From: Planctomycetia bacterium
Lineage (GTDB): Bacteria; Planctomycetota; UBA11346
Direction of reading: 5' to 3'
Assembly: GCA_005801395.1 (NCBI GenBank)
Contig: SYDV01000479.1
Coordinates: 1-7,470 of the forward strand
Length of the DNA: 7,470 bases
A program made the position numbers and the translations under genes. Shown here piece after piece: positions 6,148 through 7,470 of this stretch (position 1 is the first letter of the stretch; each line of letters begins with the position of its first letter). Under the pieces are notes generated by a model, which worked only from the letters and a program-made list of their open reading frames with translations, was not told the origin of the DNA and searched no databases.

Positions 6148-7470
6148 GTACGAACATTGCCACGGAACTATCTCGTTATCACCTGCGACAAACGTGCGAG
6201 GTTTTGGGCTATAACTGCGGTCGCGCTGGACAGTGGGTCCGACGCGTGGTCATTAGCGTCATTCCCGGACAGGGACTTATTGATCATGAATTAACCTTTG
6301 CCCAAGGTGATGATGTCTTGCTGCACATCGCTCCAGCACCCGCGTTTGATCGCTATCGCTCAAAGGCGTACGACATCGCAAGCGCCCTAGCCGCTGCGAT
6401 GATGCCTGACCAAGCGCTCAACGTTCAACTCGCTCTCCTGCATGCCGCCGAAAACGACGAAGATACGCTGTGGGTTGAGGAAGTTCATCTCCTCTCGAAT
6501 ACAACGATAATTCCAAAAGCTGGAACCACATCAACTACCGTAGCGACACGCATTAAATCGCGTAGTGATGGCCGACTGATTGCCGCTCACCTCCCTGAGA
6601 ACACCCAGGCGGATGTCACGGTTGGCGATACCATCATAACTGACACTGTGTTGATTCGTCTTCAAGCACAGGCAGCAACGCCCGCATTGGCGCTGGCAAA
6701 ACTCGCCAAATTAGTGAATGAAACCACCTTTTCTGGCGTTTTAACCGATCAACGTCGCATTGCGGCGCTATGTGCTCATCCCGCCGTCATTGATGGCAGT
6801 GCCACGACCGCGTTTGCTGCGTTACCATTACCTCCTGCCGATGTCACCGTATTACAGCCAGGCATACAAACGACTATTCAAGACCTTCCAGGGCGAATTG
6901 GCTACTGGGCAGTCGGTATTCCTCCGTCAGGACCCATGGATGATTTGGCTTTACGTTTAGTTAATCAGGTCGTTGGCAATGCCGTTGGTTGTGCCGGTTT
7001 GGAAATGACGTTAGGTGGAGTCACTTTACGCTTCGACCGCAATGCCGTCATCGCTTTGGGTGGTGCTCACCTCAATGCGGAACTCGCTGGCCAACCAATT
7101 GATTGGTGGACACCGATCTATGTCGAAGCGGGAAGTATCTTACGCCTTGGTGGACTTGATGGCGCTGGCGCACGAACCTATCTCGCTATTCGCGGCGGTT
7201 TTGCGGCACCGCGTTATCTCGGCAGTCGCAGCACCTTTACGCTCGGCGGATTTGGTGGAAACGCTGGACGCGAATTACGTGCTGGCGATGAATTAACTGT
7301 CAGCGATGACGTTGTCATCTCACAGCCACGAGCTTTATCCAAAGCACAACAACCGCGCTACGAACGAACCTGGGATATTGGCGTACTGTACGGACCACAC
7401 GGTGCTCCAGATTTTTTTACTCCAGCAGACATACGTGAATTTTTTGCCGCCACTTGGAGCGTCAGTCCAC
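6144..7470 (+). CDS. Urea/guanidine carboxylase-like protein lacking the ATP-grasp domain (3' end outside window)
   Basis: One frame stays open for 442 codons to the window edge, starting at an ATG that overlaps the cgdB stop. From about residue 234 it is a well-conserved KipA-like (AHS2) carboxyltransferase domain as in urea carboxylase: VLQPGIQTTIQDLPGRIGYW, VGIPPSGPMDDLALRLVN, AGLEMTLGGVTLRF, RGGF and LGSRSTFTLGGFGG. The first ~230 residues are abnormal. Urea/guanidine carboxylases begin with a ~450-residue biotin carboxylase. Here 115-228 resembles its C-terminal subdomain in degenerate form (GRLIAAHLPEN, VGDTIITDTVLIRLQ where DPMLAKLI is usual, and ALALAKLAKL), and 30-85 faintly resembles the N-terminal subdomain. 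No ATP-grasp glycine loop or catalytic motif lies between. The KipI-like and biotinyl domains would lie downstream. It may be an inactive or repurposed paralogue, or may work with a separate biotin carboxylase. Confidence 0.8.
   Translation, partial: MSTNIATELSRYHLRQTCEVLGYNCGRAGQWVRRVVISVIPGQGLIDHELTFAQGDDVLLHIAPAPAFDRYRSKAYDIASALAAAMMPDQALNVQLALLHAAENDEDTLWVEEVHLLSNTTIIPKAGTTSTTVATRIKSRSDGRLIAAHLPENTQADVTVGDTIITDTVLIRLQAQAATPALALAKLAKLVNETTFSGVLTDQRRIAALCAHPAVIDGSATTAFAALPLPPADVTVLQPGIQTTIQDLPGRIGYWAVGIPPSGPMDDLALRLVNQVVGNAVGCAGLEMTLGGVTLRFDRNAVIALGGAHLNAELAGQPIDWWTPIYVEAGSILRLGGLDGAGARTYLAIRGGFAAPRYLGSRSTFTLGGFGGNAGRELRAGDELTVSDDVVISQPRALSKAQQPRYERTWDIGVLYGPHGAPDFFTPADIREFFAATWSVSP

Noticed and set aside
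4738..7470. Reading the plus-strand operon as urea degradation
   Set aside because: UAAP names and carboxylase homology suggest urea, but the guanidine-II riboswitches and the established role of UAAP1/UAAP2 proteins as carboxyguanidine deiminase point to guanidine.

Overview
The window carries a divergent locus for guanidine uptake and guanidine-nitrogen assimilation. It probably comes from a proteobacterium, most likely a gammaproteobacterium. This rests on the guanidine-II riboswitch class, the NitT/TauT-type importer and the moderate GC content; it is a guess, as no rRNA or other marker gene is present.

Positions 1-1067 are gene-poor and look decayed. The left edge holds the C-terminal part of a PolB-like 3'-5' exonuclease (minus strand), cut at its 5' side by an in-frame stop near 270. 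After it come short, mutually antisense open frames with no recognised domain, and a perfect 7-bp hairpin (1028-1045) just downstream of the transporter operon.

Positions 1068-3967 (minus strand) are a compact three-gene ABC importer operon: substrate-binding protein, then permease (directly abutting), then ATPase (4-nt ATGA overlap).

Positions 3968-4737 are a 770-bp divergent intergenic region with the most informative regulation in the window. Each direction has a pair of hairpins with GG-ACGR-CC tips, the signature of the guanidine-II (mini-ykkC) riboswitch. One pair lies on the minus strand (4204-4251) ahead of the transporter, the other on the plus strand (4604-4646) ahead of the catabolic genes. 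Between them is a ~220-bp element bounded by inverted arrays of a 7-nt repeat (GTCCGAN / NTCGGAC). A 17-bp dyad and a terminator-like hairpin lie between the plus-strand riboswitch and its first gene.

Positions 4738-7470 (plus strand) hold two DUF1989-family genes formerly called urea amidolyase-associated proteins UAAP1 and UAAP2, now understood as the subunits of carboxyguanidine deiminase. A 4-nt overlap leads into a urea/guanidine carboxylase-like gene that runs off the window. The expected pathway is: guanidine is imported by the ABC system, carboxylated by an ATP- and biotin-dependent carboxylase, deiminated by CgdAB to allophanate, and split by allophanate hydrolase (not in the window). 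The unexpected point is that the carboxylase gene has no ATP-grasp domain. About 230 residues of degenerate biotin-carboxylase-like sequence (N- and C-subdomain remnants) are joined directly to a well-conserved KipA-like carboxyltransferase domain. It is therefore either a decayed enzyme or a novel split or repurposed carboxylase.
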